From positions 1 through 64,000 of the forward strand of contig QOPZ01000002.1 in the NCBI GenBank assembly GCA_003331885.1: a stretch of 64,000 bases of DNA, given 5' to 3'. The first letter of the stretch is position 1. Each line of letters begins with the position of its first letter. This document shows positions 31,610 to 41,107 of the stretch, piece by piece. Source of the stretch: Cryomorphaceae bacterium (GTDB lineage Bacteria; Bacteroidota; Bacteroidia; Flavobacteriales; Flavobacteriaceae). The notes under the pieces are model-generated. The model ran no database searches. It was not told the DNA's origin and was given only the letters and a program-made list of their open reading frames with translations. The position numbers and the translations under genes were made by a program.

Positions 31610-32799
31610 AATATTGTATAATTCTAATTATCAAAATTAAATTTTTTTTAATTGTTCCTGTTATTCTTTTTGGACAAAATGAATTGAAAATTGGAATAGA
31701 AAAAACTGAAGCATATCTTCCACTAATTAATGATAAAAATGTAGCAGTTGTTTCAAATCATACTTCAAAGTTTTATAATAGTAATAAAAGTATCCATCTT
31801 GTTGATTCACTTTTAAAATTAAAGGTTAATATAATAAAGGTCTTTGCACCAGAACACGGATTTAGAGGAAACTTGGATGCAGGTGAGAAAATAGTAAATA
31901 CTGTTGATTTAAAAACAGGATTACCAATTATATCACTCTATGGAGATAAAAAAAAACCTGATAAAAATGATTTAAAAAATATTGACGTAATAATATTTGA
32001 TATTCAGGATGTTGGAGCAAGATTTTACACATACTTATCCACTCTACATTACATAATGGAAGGTTGTGCAGAAAATAATATTGATCTAATCATTTTAGAT
32101 AGACCAAATCCAAATGGTCATTATATTGATGGTCCTGTTATGAAGAAAGAATCAATGAGTTTTGTAGGATTGCACCCTGTTCCTATTGTTTATGGAATGA
32201 GTATAGGAGAATATGCTAAAATGATTAACGGAGAAAATTGGCTTAACAATAGCTATTTGAAAGCAACAACTAATAATTCTAAATGTAAATTAACAATTAT
32301 TGAAATGTCAGATTATAACAGGCTAGAAAAATATAAATTACCAGAAAAACCATCTCCTAATTTACCTAATCAAAAGTCCATTAACCTATATCCCTCTCTA
32401 TGTTTTTTTGAACAAACTCCAATAAGTGTTGGAAGAGGAACCAACAAACAGTTTCAAATTATTGGTTCTAGTGATTGGGAGGTTACTAATTTTAATTTTA
32501 AACCTAAGTCAATGAAAGGAGCAAAGTATCCGAAATTTGAAAATATTCTCTGTAATGGATATAACCTTGAAAATGAGAAATACTTATCTAAAATAAATTT
32601 AAGATGGTTAATACTTGCTTATAAAAAAGAAAAAAATAAAGAATCTTTTTTTAGGTCAGGTTTTCATCGTCTAGCAGGAAATAAAGAGCTTGAAAATCAA
32701 ATTAAAAATCAAATTTCAGAATCAGAAATCAAAAAATCATGGGAAAAAGATTTAAATGATTTTAAAAAGATTAGAGAAAAGTATTTGATTTATAATTAA
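31585..32799 (+). CDS. DUF1343-domain protein (NamZ-like exo-beta-N-acetylmuramidase family)
   Basis: NVAVVSNHTSKF, FAPEHGFRGNLDAGEKI, FDIQDVGARFYTYLSTLHYIMEG, SVGRGTNKQFQIIGS; start moved from track 31537 to ATG 31585 as the likelier start. Confidence 0.88.
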   Translation: MLKNFQISKYCIILIIKIKFFLIVPVILFGQNELKIGIEKTEAYLPLINDKNVAVVSNHTSKFYNSNKSIHLVDSLLKLKVNIIKVFAPEHGFRGNLDAGEKIVNTVDLKTGLPIISLYGDKKKPDKNDLKNIDVIIFDIQDVGARFYTYLSTLHYIMEGCAENNIDLIILDRPNPNGHYIDGPVMKKESMSFVGLHPVPIVYGMSIGEYAKMINGENWLNNSYLKATTNNSKCKLTIIEMSDYNRLEKYKLPEKPSPNLPNQKSINLYPSLCFFEQTPISVGRGTNKQFQIIGSSDWEVTNFNFKPKSMKGAKYPKFENILCNGYNLENEKYLSKINLRWLILAYKKEKNKESFFRSGFHRLAGNKELENQIKNQISESEIKKSWEKDLNDFKKIREKYLIYN

Positions 32800-33401
32800 T
32801 CTATATTCAAGAATTTATGAATTTGAAGTGATATTTGCCATTCTGGATTTTCTTTAACAAAATCAACAATAAAAGTTTTGTTTTTTTCAAATTTCCCCCA
32901 TTCAGGTTGAAGATAAAGCTCACAATCTTTTGAAACTTTTTTAGATTCTTGTAATGCAAATTTTAAATCATTTTTATTATGAATAATAATTTTTAATTCA
33001 TTTGCTAACTCATAAATTTCATTTTCAGGAAGTTTTTGTTTTTTTGGAGATAAACAAATCCAGTCCCATTTTCCTGAAATTTTATAGGCTCCTGAAGTTT
33101 CCAGGTGCACTTTCATTTTATTCTCTTTTAGTTTTTTTGTTAAAATATTCATATTCCACATTAAAGGCTCGCCACCAGTAATAATTACTAAGTTAGTTCC
33201 AATGACATTTGAAATAATTTCATCAACGCTTATAATCTCATGATCGCCATGATCCCAACTTTCTTTAACATCACACCAATGACATCCAACATCGCACCCT
33301 CCTACTCTAATAAAAAATGCTGGTTTTCCAGAATAAAAACCTTCACCTTGAACAGAATAAAAGGTTTCCATAATTGGCAAATTATTAGAGTCAATCCTCA
33401 T
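32796..33401 (-). CDS. queE: 7-carboxy-7-deazaguanine synthase QueE (radical SAM)
   Basis: METFYSVQGEGFYSGKPAFFIRVGGCDVGCHWCDVKESW, TGGEPLMW. Confidence 0.93.
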   Translation of the reverse strand: MRIDSNNLPIMETFYSVQGEGFYSGKPAFFIRVGGCDVGCHWCDVKESWDHGDHEIISVDEIISNVIGTNLVIITGGEPLMWNMNILTKKLKENKMKVHLETSGAYKISGKWDWICLSPKKQKLPENEIYELANELKIIIHNKNDLKFALQESKKVSKDCELYLQPEWGKFEKNKTFIVDFVKENPEWQISLQIHKFLNID

Positions 33402-33459
33402 TTATTACAAATATATTATAGATTATAAATAACTTACATTAAATCATTAATTTTAATCT

Positions 33460-33888
33460 ATGGAAAAAAATAAACTACTCCCTTTTCATTTAGCAATTCC
33501 AGTCCATGATTTAGAAAAATCAAGAAATTTTTATAAGAATGTTTTAGGTTGTGAAGAAGGTAGAAGCAGCGATCATTGGGTTGATTTTAATCTTTTTGGT
33601 CATCAATTAGTAATACACTACAAAGAAAAATCCGATGAGATCGTCAAAACAAATCCTGTTGATGGAAAGAATGTTCCAATTCCTCATTTTGGTGTAATAC
33701 TTGAGTGGGATCAATTTCAAAAGTTTTCTACTAATCTTGTTGAAAAGAATATCTCATTTATTATTGATCCATACATTCGTTTTAGAGGTCTTCCAGGTGA
33801 ACAAGCAACAATGTTTTTTACAGACCCTTGTGGAAATGCTTTAGAATTTAAATCTTTTAAAGATTTCAATCAAATTTTTGCTAAATAA
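33460..33888 (+). CDS. VOC (glyoxalase/dioxygenase) family protein
   Basis: [44 protein letters not shown]. Confidence 0.88.
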   Translation: MEKNKLLPFHLAIPVHDLEKSRNFYKNVLGCEEGRSSDHWVDFNLFGHQLVIHYKEKSDEIVKTNPVDGKNVPIPHFGVILEWDQFQKFSTNLVEKNISFIIDPYIRFRGLPGEQATMFFTDPCGNALEFKSFKDFNQIFAK

Positions 33889-34755
33889 TCATCCTTTGTA
33901 GGATTGTAAAGTGTTTTTTAAAAGCATTGCAATTGTCATGGGTCCAACTCCACCAGGCACAGGAGTTATAAAAGATGCTTTTTTTGAAACATTTTCATAG
34001 TCAACATCTCCAATAATTTTATACCCTTTTTCTGAATTATCTTTGACTCTTGTTATTCCAACATCAATAACTACAACTCCATCTTTAACCATATCTTCTT
34101 TAACAAAATTAGGAATACCTAATGCAGAAATAATAATATCAGCTTGCTTTATTAAATCCTTAATATTTTTTGTTCTACTATGAACCATTGTCACAGTTGA
34201 ATTACCTGGATTAGTTTTTAAGCCCATTAATAAACTTATAGGCTTACCTACAATGTCAGATCTTCCAATAACAACTGTATGTTTTCCCTCAGTCTGCACA
34301 TCATATCTTTTAAGTAATTCCATTATGCCATAAGGGGTGGCAGAAATAAATGTTGGTAAATTTAGAGCCATCCTTCCAAAATTTGTTGGGTGAAAACCAT
34401 CAACATCTTTTTCAGGATCAACCGACATTAAAATTTTTTGAGAATCAATATGTTTTGGTAATGGTAATTGAACAATATATCCATCAATATTATCATCATT
34501 ATTTAATTGGTTTACTTTATCAAGAAGTTCATTTTCATTGATTGATTCACTTAAGCTTATTAGACTTGAATCAAAGCCAACTCTTTCGCAAGCTCTAACC
34601 TTACTTCCAACATATGTAAGACTAGCTCCATCATTACCAACTATTATAGCAGCGAGATGTGGCGGCCTATTACCTTTAGCAGTCATTGATTTAACTTCTA
34701 AAGCAATCTCATTTTTAATATCATTACTTATTTTTTTTCCATCAAGTATTACCAT
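33889..34755 (-). CDS. folD: Bifunctional methylenetetrahydrofolate dehydrogenase/cyclohydrolase FolD
   Basis: YVGSKVRACERVGF, DGYIVQLPLPKHID, VVIGRSDIVGKPISLLM, TPVPGGVGPMTIAMLL. Confidence 0.97.
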   Translation of the reverse strand: MVILDGKKISNDIKNEIALEVKSMTAKGNRPPHLAAIIVGNDGASLTYVGSKVRACERVGFDSSLISLSESINENELLDKVNQLNNDDNIDGYIVQLPLPKHIDSQKILMSVDPEKDVDGFHPTNFGRMALNLPTFISATPYGIMELLKRYDVQTEGKHTVVIGRSDIVGKPISLLMGLKTNPGNSTVTMVHSRTKNIKDLIKQADIIISALGIPNFVKEDMVKDGVVVIDVGITRVKDNSEKGYKIIGDVDYENVSKKASFITPVPGGVGPMTIAMLLKNTLQSYKG

Positions 34756-34756
34756 T

Positions 34757-36085
34757 CTACTGTTTAAAATTTTGCATCATATTCATTAGCTTAGAGGCGC
34801 CACCAGATTGAACCATCTTCATCATTTTTGACATTTGTTCAAACTGTTTCAATAATGAATTAATTTCTTGAATATCTCTACCAGCACCCTTTGCTATTCT
34901 TTTTTTTCTATTATGATCAATAATTTTTGGGTTTGATCTTTCTTTTGGCGTCATTGACTGAATTAGAGCTTCAATGTGCTTAAAAGAATCATTATCAATG
35001 TCGACATCTTTCATTTGACCCATTCCAGGGATCATACTAACTGTGTCCTTAATATTTCCCATTTTTTTAATTTGATTAATTTGATTTAGAAAGTCATCAA
35101 AACCAAATTTGTTTTTAGCAATTTTTTTACTTAACTCCCTAGCCTTCTTTTCATCGTATACATCTTGAGCTCTTTCAACTAATGAAACAACATCCCCCAT
35201 GCCTAAAATTCTATCCGCCATCCTTTCTGGATAAAAAATATCAATTGCATCTAATTTTTCACCATTTCCAATAAATTTAATTGGCTTATTAACAATAGAC
35301 TTTATAGTTAGAGCGGCTCCTCCTCTTGTATCTCCATCTAATTTAGTTAAAACAACCCCATTAAAATCTAATAAATCATTGAACGCTTTTGCTGTATTTA
35401 CTGCATCTTGTCCTGTCATGGAATCAACAACAAATAATATTTCACTTGGATTTGTAGCATTCTTAATATTTCCAATCTCTTTCATCAATATTTCATCAAT
35501 TGCTAACCTACCTGCCGTATCGATAATTATTACATTATTTTTATTTTGCTTAGCAAATTTTAATGAGTTTTTTGAAATTAAAACTGGATCTTTATTTCCT
35601 TCTTCTGTATAAACTTCAACCTTAATTTGTTCACCAAGTAATTTTAATTGATCAATTGCGGCTGGTCTATATACATCACAAGCAACAAGTAAAGGGTTTT
35701 TTCCTTTTTTCTTCTTTAGATAATTTGCAAGCTTACCACCAAATGTTGTTTTTCCAGAACCTTGCAAACCTGACAAAAGGATAATTGAAGGAGTGTCTGA
35801 AAGATTTATTCCTTCATGTTCACCACCCATCAGTTTAGTTAATTCATCTTTAACAATCTTGACCATTAACTGACCCGGTCTGAGATCAGTCAAAACATTT
35901 TTTCCTAATGATTTTTCTTTAACCCTTTGAGTAAATTCTTTAGCAATCTTAAAACTAACATCAGCATCAAGTAGAGCGCGTCTAACTTCCTTTAGGGTCT
36001 CAGCTACATTAATTTCAGTAATTTTACCGTGTCCCTTAAGTACATGGAATGCAGAATTTAATTTTTCAGTAAGATTATTAAACAT
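34757..36085 (-). CDS. ffh: Signal recognition particle protein Ffh
   Basis: LLSGLQGSGKTTFGGKLANYL, VACDVYRPAAIDQL, IIDTAGRLAIDEILM, Met-rich C-terminal M domain. Confidence 0.97.
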   Translation of the reverse strand: MFNNLTEKLNSAFHVLKGHGKITEINVAETLKEVRRALLDADVSFKIAKEFTQRVKEKSLGKNVLTDLRPGQLMVKIVKDELTKLMGGEHEGINLSDTPSIILLSGLQGSGKTTFGGKLANYLKKKKGKNPLLVACDVYRPAAIDQLKLLGEQIKVEVYTEEGNKDPVLISKNSLKFAKQNKNNVIIIDTAGRLAIDEILMKEIGNIKNATNPSEILFVVDSMTGQDAVNTAKAFNDLLDFNGVVLTKLDGDTRGGAALTIKSIVNKPIKFIGNGEKLDAIDIFYPERMADRILGMGDVVSLVERAQDVYDEKKARELSKKIAKNKFGFDDFLNQINQIKKMGNIKDTVSMIPGMGQMKDVDIDNDSFKHIEALIQSMTPKERSNPKIIDHNRKKRIAKGAGRDIQEINSLLKQFEQMSKMMKMVQSGGASKLMNMMQNFKQ

Positions 36086-36097
36086 TACAAAACAAAT

Positions 36098-36997
36098 TTA
36101 ATTTTTTCTAGTGATTTCTTTCATTTTATATATAACTAAAACATGAGGAAAAGTAATTGCAGCCAAAAAGGAAAAAAACACACCTAAACTAAAATCAATT
36201 TTATCCTTAACAACAAAATAAAGAATAGCCAAAAATATAATCGCAACAAGCCAATAAGCAAAACCTTTAAAAATAAATTTTTTAAAAGTTTTAGCAGAGC
36301 TGTCCTCAAATAAATATTCAGCTTGTTCAATTATAGATGGAATACTGTGAAAAAACACAAAATATACTGCAAAAGCAGGTAAAAGATCAAATATTGAAAA
36401 AACAATTAACATTACAATAAATAATATTAATTGGTGAAAAAGCTGAGCTTTTAATGTTTTATAATTTAAAAACAAGAAAAAAACATTTATCAACAATAAA
36501 ATAGACAAGGACAATCCATATGCACTTTCAGGAATATAAAAAGAGGTAATATCATAAATAACATCAGAAACCTCAAAAGAATTAATTGTAAATAAAATCA
36601 TAAAAATCAGAGAGCCAAAAAAGAAATAGAACAAAGTTAAAGAGTTCGAGTTGTTATTTTCAAAAATTGTCCACTGTTGTTCACCAAAATGATATGCACT
36701 AAATAGTATAAAAAACAATAATGAAATAATAGGAAGATTAAAAAATATCAAACATATTAAGACAACTACAAAAAAGTATTTTAGTGTTTTATCAATAATT
36801 GTGTTCGTATTAACTTCTTTTCCTTTTAAAAGTATTAAAACATCATTAGCGCCGTGAATAATTCCAAAAGTTAAGATTAAAGCATAACAAGCAAAATAAA
36901 AAAAATCACCATATAGGTTATTACTAAGAAAAATAGTAAATAAACTCAAAAAAACTATAATTCTAAAAGTTATGTTATTTGTAAACTTGTGATTCAA
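36098..36997 (-). CDS. blh: Brp/Blh family beta-carotene 15,15'-dioxygenase (retinal synthesis)
   Basis: Multi-TM protein; conserved His motifs HGANDVLIL, SAYHFGEQQW, FFHSIPSIIEQ, TFPHVLVIYKM; TTG start; next to proteorhodopsin. Confidence 0.9.
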   Translation of the reverse strand: MNHKFTNNITFRIIVFLSLFTIFLSNNLYGDFFYFACYALILTFGIIHGANDVLILLKGKEVNTNTIIDKTLKYFFVVVLICLIFFNLPIISLLFFILFSAYHFGEQQWTIFENNNSNSLTLFYFFFGSLIFMILFTINSFEVSDVIYDITSFYIPESAYGLSLSILLLINVFFLFLNYKTLKAQLFHQLILFIVMLIVFSIFDLLPAFAVYFVFFHSIPSIIEQAEYLFEDSSAKTFKKFIFKGFAYWLVAIIFLAILYFVVKDKIDFSLGVFFSFLAAITFPHVLVIYKMKEITRKN

Positions 36998-37014
36998 CTT
37001 GATTAATATAGATA

Positions 37015-37022
37015 CAAATTTA
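37015..37022 (-). promoter_or_regulatory. -7 box (TAAATTTG) of blh
   Basis: Exact TAnnTTTG match on minus strand, 17 bp upstream of the blh TTG start. Confidence 0.55.
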
Positions 37023-37076
37023 AAGAATCATATTTGTAATAATACAGATTTGTAAAAAATTAATCTATTATTGAAA

Positions 37077-37112
37077 TTATGTGATAACACATAAATAGTT
37101 GATAATTATGTG
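37077..37112. promoter_or_regulatory. TTATGTG repeat cluster in blh/proteorhodopsin intergenic region
   Basis: TTATGTG-ATAA-CACATAA inverted repeat (37077-37094) and a third TTATGTG copy (37106-37112). Confidence 0.4.
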
Positions 37113-37231
37113 TTTAAACCTGTTATATGCTGTGATTTTGTCAACAATTACCGTTTTTTTTTACGATTAAAGTAGTTATTCGCTTAATTTTTACTAATTT
37201 GTGCCTCATAAAAACCAATTAATTAATTATT

Positions 37232-37942
37232 ATGGAAAATTTTTTAAACATTTTCTTATTAGGTGACGTTCCTAACGACCTAGTAAGTTTTACGTTTTTC
37301 ATTGGAACCATGGCCATGATGGCTGCTTCAGTATTTTTCTTTTTATCGTTAGATGCTGGTGGTGGAAAATGGAGAACATCAATGTTAGTCTCAGGACTAA
37401 TTACATTTATAGCTGCTGTACACTATTATTACATGAGAGATGCTAGTGTATCTGGTGGTGACGTTACATTCTTTAGATATGTAGATTGGATTTTAACTGT
37501 ACCACTAATGTGTGTTGAATTTTATTTAATATTAGCTAAAGCTGGTGCGAAAAAAAGTTTAATGTGGAAACTTATCTTTTGGTCAACTGTAATGCTTGTA
37601 TTTGGATATGTTGGTGAAGCAATAGATCGAGACAATGCATGGCTTTGGGGATTAGTTTCAGGTGCAGCATATTTTTATGTAGCATACATGATATGGCTAG
37701 GTGAAGCTAAAGCATTAGCAGAAAAAGCTGGTGGTGCTGTTTTAGAAGCTCATAATGCTCTATGTTGGTTCGTACTTGTTGGTTGGTCTATATATCCTAT
37801 CGGTTATATGATTGGTACTGATGGATGGTATGACTTTATTGACGTACTTCCATTAGATATGGATGTAGTTTACAACGTGGGTGACGCTATAAACAAAATC
37901 GGATTCGGTCTTGTTATATATAATTTAGCAGTATCTAAGTAA
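37232..37942 (+). CDS. Proteorhodopsin, predicted green-tuned proton pump
   Basis: Helix C RYVDWILTVPLMCVEFYLI (D97/T101/E108 pattern with Met at the 105 tuning position), AAVHYYY (H75 equivalent), GDAINKIGF Schiff-base lysine. Confidence 0.98.
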   Translation: MENFLNIFLLGDVPNDLVSFTFFIGTMAMMAASVFFFLSLDAGGGKWRTSMLVSGLITFIAAVHYYYMRDASVSGGDVTFFRYVDWILTVPLMCVEFYLILAKAGAKKSLMWKLIFWSTVMLVFGYVGEAIDRDNAWLWGLVSGAAYFYVAYMIWLGEAKALAEKAGGAVLEAHNALCWFVLVGWSIYPIGYMIGTDGWYDFIDVLPLDMDVVYNVGDAINKIGFGLVIYNLAVSK

Positions 37943-37971
37943 GAATAGTACAACTAACCTAAATTAAAAAA

Positions 37972-38003
37972 GCTACTTTATTTATTTAAAGTGGCTTTTT
38001 TTA
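37972..38003 (+). terminator. Intrinsic terminator between proteorhodopsin and argS
   Basis: GCTACTTTA-ttattt-TAAAGTGGC hairpin flanked by A-run and T8; convergent genes, likely bidirectional. Confidence 0.75.
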
Positions 38004-39752
38004 CATTCTTTCTGGAACATCAATACCTAAAAGCGACATTGATTTCTTAATATAACTCCCAACTTTTTTGGAAAGTAAAATTCTAAAGCTGTTAATTTCA
38101 TCATTCCCAAGAACTGAAAATGACTGATAAAATGAATTATATAATTTCACTAAATCATAAACATAATTAGCAATTAAAGCAGGGTTTAAAGTCTTATATG
38201 AGTTTAATATTACATTTGGAAAATCATTCAAATGAATAATTAAATTTTTTTCTTTTTCAGATAATATAACATCAGAAAAAGAACTATTGTTTTTATTCTT
38301 TTTCAACAAAGACTTAATTCTTGCATAAGTATATTGAATAAATGGTCCTGTATTACCATTAAAGTCAATTGATTCATTTGGGTCAAATAATATTCTTTTT
38401 TTTGGGTCCACTTTTAAAATATGGTATTTTAAGGCACCTAAAGCAATTTGGTTATATAATTTAGATTGTTCAGTTTTAGATAAATCATTAATTTTTCCAA
38501 GAGATTCGGAAATAATCTTAGCCTTCAAGTTCATGTCAGCTATTAACTCATCAGCATCTACTACTAATCCCTCTCTACTTTTCATCTTTCCGGTTGGTAA
38601 GTCAACCATGCCATAGCTTAAATGCTTAAGCTTATTAGACCATGGATAGCCTAATATATTCATTAATTCAAATAAAACTTTAAAATGATAATCTTGTTCA
38701 TTTCCTGTTGTATAAATCATTCCGTCCATTTTTGGATGGTCTTTATATCTTAAAAATGCTGTACCTATATCTTGAGTTATATAAACAGATGTTCCGTCAG
38801 ATCTAAGCAATATCTTTTCATCTAAGCCTTTTGATGATAAATCAACCCAAATTGAGTTATCCTCTTTTTTATAAAATAATTTATTTTTTAATCCATCTAA
38901 AACAATATTTTTTCCTTTTAAATATGTATCACTCTCATAATATTCAGAGTCAAATTTTACATTTAAATTATCATATGTTTTTGAAAAACCATCGTATACC
39001 CAGGAATTCATTCTTTTCCATAGATTTATAACATCTTTATCGCCGTTTTCCCACTTTCTTAATAATTCTTGTGCTTCAATAAAAATTTTAGAGTTCTTTT
39101 TAGCATCGTCTTCGTTTTGACCTTGAGAAATTAAATCTTTAACTTGTTTTTCATATTCATTATTATATTTTACATAAAAATTACCAACAAAAATATCACC
39201 TTTAATGTTTTCACTTTTAGGGGTTACATTATTTGCAAATTTTAACCAAGATATCATAGATTTACAAATATGAATTCCTCTATCATTTATTATCTGAGTT
39301 TTATGAACTTTATTACCAACCTCCTTAAAAATATTTGAAATTGAATCTCCAAGAAGAATATTTCTAATATGACCCAAATGAAGAGGTTTATTGGTATTAG
39401 GAGAAGAAAATTCAATTAAATAAAATTCTTTTTTAATATCTAATTTATAATTCAAGTTAAAACCTTTTAACAGATCTGTTAAAAAACGATCTGAAAATGT
39501 AAGGTTTAAAAAACCCTGAATTACATTGAATTCTTGAATATATTTCTCCTTTTCTTGAAGAAATAATCCAATCTCATTGCCAATTTCAATAGGGGGTTTT
39601 TTAAGAATTGGCAATAACGGAAATAATACAATAGTATAGTGACCTTGAAATTCTTTTCTAGTTTTTGAAATTTCAATAAGATCATTTGAGATTGAATATT
39701 TAAATAATAAATATTCTTTGACTTTTTTCTTTAGAATATTTTCTATATCCAT
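38001..39752 (-). CDS. argS: Arginyl-tRNA synthetase
   Basis: IEFSSPNTNKPLHLGHIRNILLGD (HIGH), GMVDLPTGKMKSREGLVVDAD, DALR C-terminal domain. Confidence 0.97.
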   Translation of the reverse strand: MDIENILKKKVKEYLLFKYSISNDLIEISKTRKEFQGHYTIVLFPLLPILKKPPIEIGNEIGLFLQEKEKYIQEFNVIQGFLNLTFSDRFLTDLLKGFNLNYKLDIKKEFYLIEFSSPNTNKPLHLGHIRNILLGDSISNIFKEVGNKVHKTQIINDRGIHICKSMISWLKFANNVTPKSENIKGDIFVGNFYVKYNNEYEKQVKDLISQGQNEDDAKKNSKIFIEAQELLRKWENGDKDVINLWKRMNSWVYDGFSKTYDNLNVKFDSEYYESDTYLKGKNIVLDGLKNKLFYKKEDNSIWVDLSSKGLDEKILLRSDGTSVYITQDIGTAFLRYKDHPKMDGMIYTTGNEQDYHFKVLFELMNILGYPWSNKLKHLSYGMVDLPTGKMKSREGLVVDADELIADMNLKAKIISESLGKINDLSKTEQSKLYNQIALGALKYHILKVDPKKRILFDPNESIDFNGNTGPFIQYTYARIKSLLKKNKNNSSFSDVILSEKEKNLIIHLNDFPNVILNSYKTLNPALIANYVYDLVKLYNSFYQSFSVLGNDEINSFRILLSKKVGSYIKKSMSLLGIDVPERM

Positions 39753-39766
39753 TTTTAGTTAAAAAA

Positions 39767-41068
39767 CTATCTTTTTTTTAATGAAATAAAATCTCGATGA
39801 TTTTCTCCAGTATATATTTGTCTTGGTCTACCTATGGGATCATTATTCATTCTCATTTCTCTCCAATGAGCAATCCAACCAGGTAATCTACCTAAAGCAA
39901 ACATAACAGTAAACATTTCTTTTGGAATCTTAAGAGCTTTATAAATAATACCTGAATAAAAGTCAACGTTTGGATAGAGCTTTCTTGATGTAAAATAAGG
40001 ATCATCTAATGCTTCTATTTCAAGAGATTTAGCTATATCAAGAATTGGATCATCAATTCCAAGATCTTTAAGTACTTCATGAGCTGCAACTTTGATAATT
40101 TTAGCTCTAGGATCAAAGTTTTTATAAACCCTATGTCCAAAGCCCATTAATCTAAAAGGATCAGATTTATCTTTAGCTTTTAACATGAATTTTTTTGTGT
40201 CACCGCCATCATTTTTAATTGCTTCAAGCATTTCTAATACCGCTTGATTAGCTCCACCATGTAATCTTCCCCACAAAGCAGAGATTCCGGCTGACACAGA
40301 AGCAAATAAACTAGCTTCTGAAGAACCAACTATTCTAACTGTTGATGTTGAGCAATTTTGTTCATGATCAGCATGAAGTATTAATAATTTATTCATAGCA
40401 TTAACAATAATATCATTTTCAGAATATTCCTGATTAGGGAGCTGGAACATCATTTTTGTTATATTTTGAACATATCCCAGAGAATAATCACCATAGTCAA
40501 GTGATAATCCTTTTCTTCTTCTGTGAACCCAAGCAATTAAGATTGGAATTTTAGCTAAAAGTTTAACAATTGAATTATACATGTAGTCATTTTCATCTCC
40601 GTTGTTATTATTAAGACTTATCTTTTTTTCAGGATTAAAGGCGATAAGAGCACTAGTCAGAGATGAAAGAATACCCATTGGGTGAGCAGATTTTGGGAAA
40701 CCTTCAAGAATTTTTTTTAAATCTTCATCAATTATTGCATTTTCATTTATATCAAAGATTAATTTATCGAGCTGAGATTTATTTGGAAGCTCACCATAAA
40801 TTAACAGAAATGCTACTTCTAAAAAATTAGCATTTTTTGCTAAATCTTCAATTGAATATCCTCTGTATCTCAGTATTCCTTTTTCTCCGTCAAGAAATGT
40901 AATAGAGCTTTTACAAGATCCTGTATTTTTAAAACCAGGGTCAAGTGTAATTAAATTTGCACTGTTCCTAAGACTTGAAATATCGATGCCATTTTCATTT
41001 TCAGAACCCTTAACTAAATCAAGTTCAAAATTCTGATCATTATAATTTATACTAACTTTTTTACTCAT
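39767..41068 (-). CDS. gltA: Citrate synthase
   Basis: DGEKGILRYRGYSIEDLA, LHADHEQNCSTSTVR, SALWGRLHGGANQAVLEML, MGFGHRVYKNFDPRAK. Confidence 0.97.
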   Translation of the reverse strand: MSKKVSINYNDQNFELDLVKGSENENGIDISSLRNSANLITLDPGFKNTGSCKSSITFLDGEKGILRYRGYSIEDLAKNANFLEVAFLLIYGELPNKSQLDKLIFDINENAIIDEDLKKILEGFPKSAHPMGILSSLTSALIAFNPEKKISLNNNNGDENDYMYNSIVKLLAKIPILIAWVHRRRKGLSLDYGDYSLGYVQNITKMMFQLPNQEYSENDIIVNAMNKLLILHADHEQNCSTSTVRIVGSSEASLFASVSAGISALWGRLHGGANQAVLEMLEAIKNDGGDTKKFMLKAKDKSDPFRLMGFGHRVYKNFDPRAKIIKVAAHEVLKDLGIDDPILDIAKSLEIEALDDPYFTSRKLYPNVDFYSGIIYKALKIPKEMFTVMFALGRLPGWIAHWREMRMNNDPIGRPRQIYTGENHRDFISLKKR

Positions 41069-41107
41069 TCAAGTCTAATTTAACTATAAAAATAAGGAAT
41101 AAATATC

